Below are positions 59,961 through 64,000 of a stretch of 64,000 nucleotides of DNA, piece after piece (position 1 is the stretch's first letter; every line of letters starts with the position of its first letter). The notes beneath the pieces were generated by a model. That model saw nothing but the letters and a program-made list of their open reading frames with translations. It had not been told where the DNA came from and searched no databases. Source of the DNA: Ciona savignyi (Eukaryota; Chordata; Ascidiacea; Phlebobranchia; Cionidae); contig CH003028.1 in assembly GCA_000149265.1 (NCBI GenBank), positions 233,837-297,836 on the forward strand, written 5' to 3'. The position numbers were made by a program, and so were the translations under genes.

Positions 59961-62529
59961 ATGGATGTCACATTGACTCAGGACTGTATGCAGATTAATC
60001 TGCCAGAAGAAATGGTTTTAAAAATATTCGGATTACTGTCATATGAAGACGTAGCCAAAGTTCGGCTGGTAAGTTCAAAACCAGTAGGTCTTTATAACTA
60101 TACAGATTAAGAATACTTCTCCATATATGTATGCAATGCTCTAGTATAGAAAATATATTTATATTTTATCCTTGGAAAACCACATTGGGGTATTATCACA
60201 GAGTACCTTATGTTCTATTATGGGTAATGAAAGCTAGTGCAATTGTATCACATATATGATTGAGGCATGCTGTTTTATTATTTTTAAAACCCATTAATCT
60301 ACTGAGTTCAGGTGGTGTAACCTAAAGGTGTAATACTAAGCCAATTAGTAATCTGGATTCTAATGGGTAATTAAAATTGTTATTTCAAATATTTGACACA
60401 CTGCCTAAAGCTGTTTTAACCTGCGTTTCATTTTTTAAACCCTTTAATGTTATTATGTTGCAGGTATGCAAACAAATGAACATTATTGCATGCAGTCATT
60501 TAAATAGCGGATTTAATGCTGCGCAAGATGAACTGAGTAAGACTATAAAACAGGTAATTTAAAATTATGTAATAAAACCATACTGTTATGTTAACAACAT
60601 TTTTAGCTAAGATATCGTGCTTTTTTTGCACAAGATCTACAAACTAGAATAGGTATAGAATTAGTGGTTGGGTATGTAAAAAATATTTCTAAAAAATACT
60701 AGGTAAAAGATGGCCTTCCAAGGCGTGAATCAGAGCGAAGAAAACACCATCTTTACCCCAAACATGACGCTCTCATTGGTTTAGACACCAGATTATCTCT
60801 ACTACGTATGACGTACATCAAGTATATCATGGCTGGCATGACCTGTTTCATACCAGGCAGGGTGCTGGATGAATTTTTTTTAGTTTTGAAGAAAATTAAA
60901 ACACTTCCTCAATTACCGTCAACGTGCAAGCTGTTACAGGTGATTAGATTTAGTTGGAGAGTTTATTAAAGTTGTTTTTTTGAAGTTTTTTTTATTAAAT
61001 TGCTATAATACTTTTTATTTCCTATCCTAAGCTAATCTTTTTAATGTCTTAGTGTAATTTTAAAATAAGATTTCACTCAGGAAATGAGGGATATATCATC
61101 CATGGCAATAGAACATTTTGATGATGTCATTTCGCCAAGGTTCCAAAAGTCGTTGAATGCACATTTCTCTTTATCCTTCCGCAACAACTCTGTAATAGAC
61201 ATAAATGGTTGGTTCTTTTTTCTTTTTTAGTTTATTCGCAAAGGTGGTTGGTTGGGTTGCATTTTAAAACCAATGCTTGCCACTCTAGTATTTACAGTCA
61301 TTACTTAACCCATAAGACCTAATAGGTTATAACAAGGTAGTGACTGTATACACGGCTGTGAATCATCTGTAGGTGTTATATTGCACATTTTACATTTCAT
61401 TTGGATTCATTACGTCACCAGTACAACTTTGATGTTTGCAGGATTCAATGGATACTGTATAAAAAAACAATATCTGTTAAACTATGCAACCCTTCTATTA
61501 GAAGTTTATCAATATCTCTTTGTGATGACACCCAAAACAAATTGTCAAACTCCCTGTCTTGATAACTGTTAGATTTGATTGGTCGTGCAATAACAGAATT
61601 CTTGGTTTTAGATTTTTGGCATGAAAGTCAAGTTGAAGTACCACAAAAAACTCACAATTCTAATTTTAAGAAATTAAGTTGGAAAGTGGGCAAATGTCGG
61701 TCATTACAGAATCGGTCTACATTATCAATGAAGAAAGTGGTAATGGCAATTTGTTTCATTTATTATGCATTGTTATGTGACTCCTAACATAATTATATAA
61801 AAGCTGACATATTTTAACACAATACTAATGCACACAGGTAAAAAAATATAACATTTTGAAACTTTCTTTTTAGGTATCTAAACAACGAGCAGAGCTCCAA
61901 CAACTAAAGAGCATGATGTCCAAGAAAAACAAACAGGTTCAGAATTTAAAGTCCACTGTCAGTACACAGGAGAAAACTATAAAGGAGGTTCACTCACAAG
62001 TTGTGGAATTGGTGAGTTGAGATATGTGGATTTGCGTATCTAGTGCTCAGCAATGCAAGTTGTATTAGGGGCAGCCTGAACCCTTAAAACAGGCCCTAAA
62101 TTACCCTGGAAGAACAGGCACTATTACCGGATTAAACAAAAATCAAAGGCACTGAAATAGGTTGTACTTTTGTACAACACAATTTATATATACATTCATA
62201 TTTATAACACGTTTAATATTGCGTTTGTTATCCAGCGCACGCAGATGCAAGCTCTGTGGTCGCTTCTATCTTCAGCCTCGCCCGAAATACTTTTGACCAA
62301 ACTCTGCCCAAAATGTTCTTTATTTATGCGACCGTCGGAGGGCGCTAAGCCACCGATGAATAATGCAATGGAAACGACGTCGTCGTGTTCAAGCGCCAAA
62401 GACCCAGAAAACACCGCTAATGACGTGTTGCCGTGTTTGCGTAATGCTTCCCACAACTTAAAAAGGAAACTACACAATTCTGACCCTAAAGATGCTGCCA
62501 GCAACAGTAAATGCACAAAGCTCCTATAA
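59961..62529 (+). CDS. FBXO28: F-box only protein 28-like (FBXO28)
   Basis: Exons 59961-60068, 60464-60553, 60703-60939, 61081-61207, 61612-61739, 61874-62011 and 62236-62529 keep phase and give ~373 aa (human ~368). The F-box (about 13-50: LPEEMVLKIFGLLSYEDVAK, then VRLVCKQM) would bind SKP1 in an SCF ubiquitin ligase. Family blocks follow: LPRRESERRKHH (70-82), RLSLLRMTYIKYI then CFIPGRVLDE (about 95-125), and RDISSMAIEHFDD (148-160). A coiled coil occupies exon 6, and the C terminus is basic (LKRKL...SKCTKLL). The human protein acts in the nucleus on MYC-dependent transcription and topoisomerase II. Exon 5 (donor GTG|GTAATG) and the exon 4 donor (G|GTTGGT) are the least certain parts; an alternative frame at 61442-61572 ends in a stop and fits the family less well. 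Confidence 0.88.
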
Positions 62530-64000
62530 CCGCCAGTATATATTTCCAGTTGCTCGTTTATATTACGTATTTCGGTATTTTGTTGTTGTTGTTTTTTCGG
62601 TTATCCCGTTTTTTAACTTTTCATTTTTTGTGCTTTTCTGGTGCATATCTGATCATGTTCACACTTAATATCACTTATTCATAATCGCCGCCGTGCAATG
62701 TCGTAGGACTTAATCCAAATTGCTGCAATCAACGATGGGTATTTTTCATTGTCCAAACTTAAAATCATACCCATTAAGTCATTATGCGTGAAACAGTTCT
62801 TCAGATCAAAAACAAAATTGGTCGGCTTAAGCCGCTGGAAATAACTGTGACAAGTACGTCTGCTTGACCTTTATCGACTGTTCTTACTGGTAAGGTGGTT
62901 ATTACGATACAAATCTTTCTTTTGCTAATATTTTGCCTTTGTTTTAAAAATAAGGGTGTCAGGAGGATCGTTGTTTTCCATCTGTTATTGCGTCATAGTG
63001 CGTAGTTATGCCGTCACAGAGGCATGCAATCTGGCACGTTATCGTTAGAACGCAAAAGTCGATTAACCACCATTTCCCTTACAAGGGTAAAATAGAGATT
63101 TCTGAGAAAATGTTTGTTTTTCTGCCAAATAGGGGGTCCCATTTTATGTTCGCCATACACGTTTTCAACAACTCGTTTACTATCAAATAATTTCAATGGA
63201 TATTACGTGCAACGTTTATGGCCCTCAATTAAGACCTTCATTTTCAACAAACTATATCTTCTACCCTCAAAACAACAAGGACATAATATAAATAAAATCG
63301 CCAATTCACATTAGTATGTATTGGCTGTTGCACACGGTTAGGCATATCTGCTATAATTGTCGGTTTTCAAGTGAAACTTTATTCGTTTGACCACGTTCAT
63401 AAATAAGCATGGTTTGGTTGTGGCCTTGACTAAGCCAGTTTGCGTACAATCAAAATGTCAACAGTATAAAAATAGTCGCGCGTGTGGTTTTCTTAGGACA
63501 GCGATTAGTGATCTTTATGAAGCGATGTTTTGTCCTGGTCTGGTGAAGTTTATAAAAACTCTATATCCATAAAATCACTTTTTCTATAAATTGTATACAA
63601 ATTTCATCTTAATTTGCCATCCTATTAGTAAGTTTATCCATCTAACCCTACTTTTAAATAGCAGCACTTCAAACAAATTATAACGCAGTGAAAGGTGCCA
63701 AAAAGAACAGTCGTTATTGCAACTGATCCACTTTTATTACAACGTTAATGTAGTATCGCATGATCTCTGTCAAGAGTTCAAAAATCACTGTCACAACATG
63801 CGGTGCGTCGAGCAACTTTGCCGCGACTGACACAGCGTACGCAAATCGTGATCAGCATTTCAGATTGCTGGCATATTACGCGCAATTCTCTCAAGCCCTT
63901 GTTTATTGGTGGTTTGTACCAACCACCCCCAAAGTTTACTGTTAAACTAAGTATGAGAATTCTAGGTAACCAGTTTCAACGGACTATTCATTATACCGCC
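62530..64000. other. Sequence downstream of FBXO28
   Basis: The 3' UTR is expected at the start. No further gene, RNA or repeat was recognised to the window end; short open frames lack any family likeness. Confidence 0.4.

Noticed and set aside
61381..61572. Alternative FBXO28 exon in the 61.4-kb frame
   Set aside because: It follows a good acceptor (TTTGCAG) and the phase fits, but it ends in a stop before the conserved coiled coil and does not resemble the family. The 61612-61739 exon keeps the frame open to the proper C terminus.
1..64000. CRISPR arrays, bacterial operons, riboswitches or phage genes
   Set aside because: None seen. Introns, Pol III genes and gene content show this is animal nuclear DNA.

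Overview
The window is animal nuclear DNA: AT-rich, with short introns bounded by GT/AG, Pol III tRNA genes and many small transposons. The gene set (a BMI1-class Polycomb RING protein, gamma-tubulin, an FBXO28-type F-box protein, a GPRC5-type class C receptor), the compact genes and the strong heterozygosity point to an invertebrate chordate, most likely a Ciona-like ascidian. The species call is an inference.

Layout. 1-1.28 kb: the broken gag-protease part of a Ty3/gypsy-like element (minus strand) with its 207-bp LTR, abutting a tRNA repeat unit. 1.28-8.8 kb: a tandem array of a ~653-bp unit, each carrying one tRNA-Leu(CAG). It has five intact copies with few or no changes, three variants, one 12-bp remnant, and a 1.57-kb foreign insertion about 37 bp upstream of that remnant. 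8.8-11.3 kb: repeats and two decayed collagen-like fragments. 11.36-14.05 kb: a three-exon gene for an unrecognised 109-aa protein. 15.65-15.81 kb: tRNA-Leu and tRNA-Lys 6 bp apart on the minus strand. 16.56-21.45 kb: a seven-exon GPRC5-like receptor (minus strand). 20.84-28.72 kb is repeated at 28.82-36.40 kb across a gap of exactly 100 N. This looks like two haplotypes of one locus left unmerged, and one copy carries a hAT-type MITE that the other lacks. 36.4-45.8 kb: gene-poor, with several MITEs, minisatellites and retroelement scraps. 47.14-53.42 kb: a BMI1/PCGF2/4-class Polycomb RING gene of six exons whose last exon adds a ~956-residue low-complexity tail. 57.51-59.52 kb: gamma-tubulin (three exons). 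59.96-62.53 kb: FBXO28-like (seven exons).

Exon structures were assembled by eye from splice sites, phase continuity and remembered family features; no alignment was run. The genes share no obvious pathway. The main points for follow-up are the giant PCGF tail, the tRNA-Leu array with its insertions and variants, the Leu-Lys tRNA pair, the possible self-priming structure of the LTR element, and the apparent false duplication.
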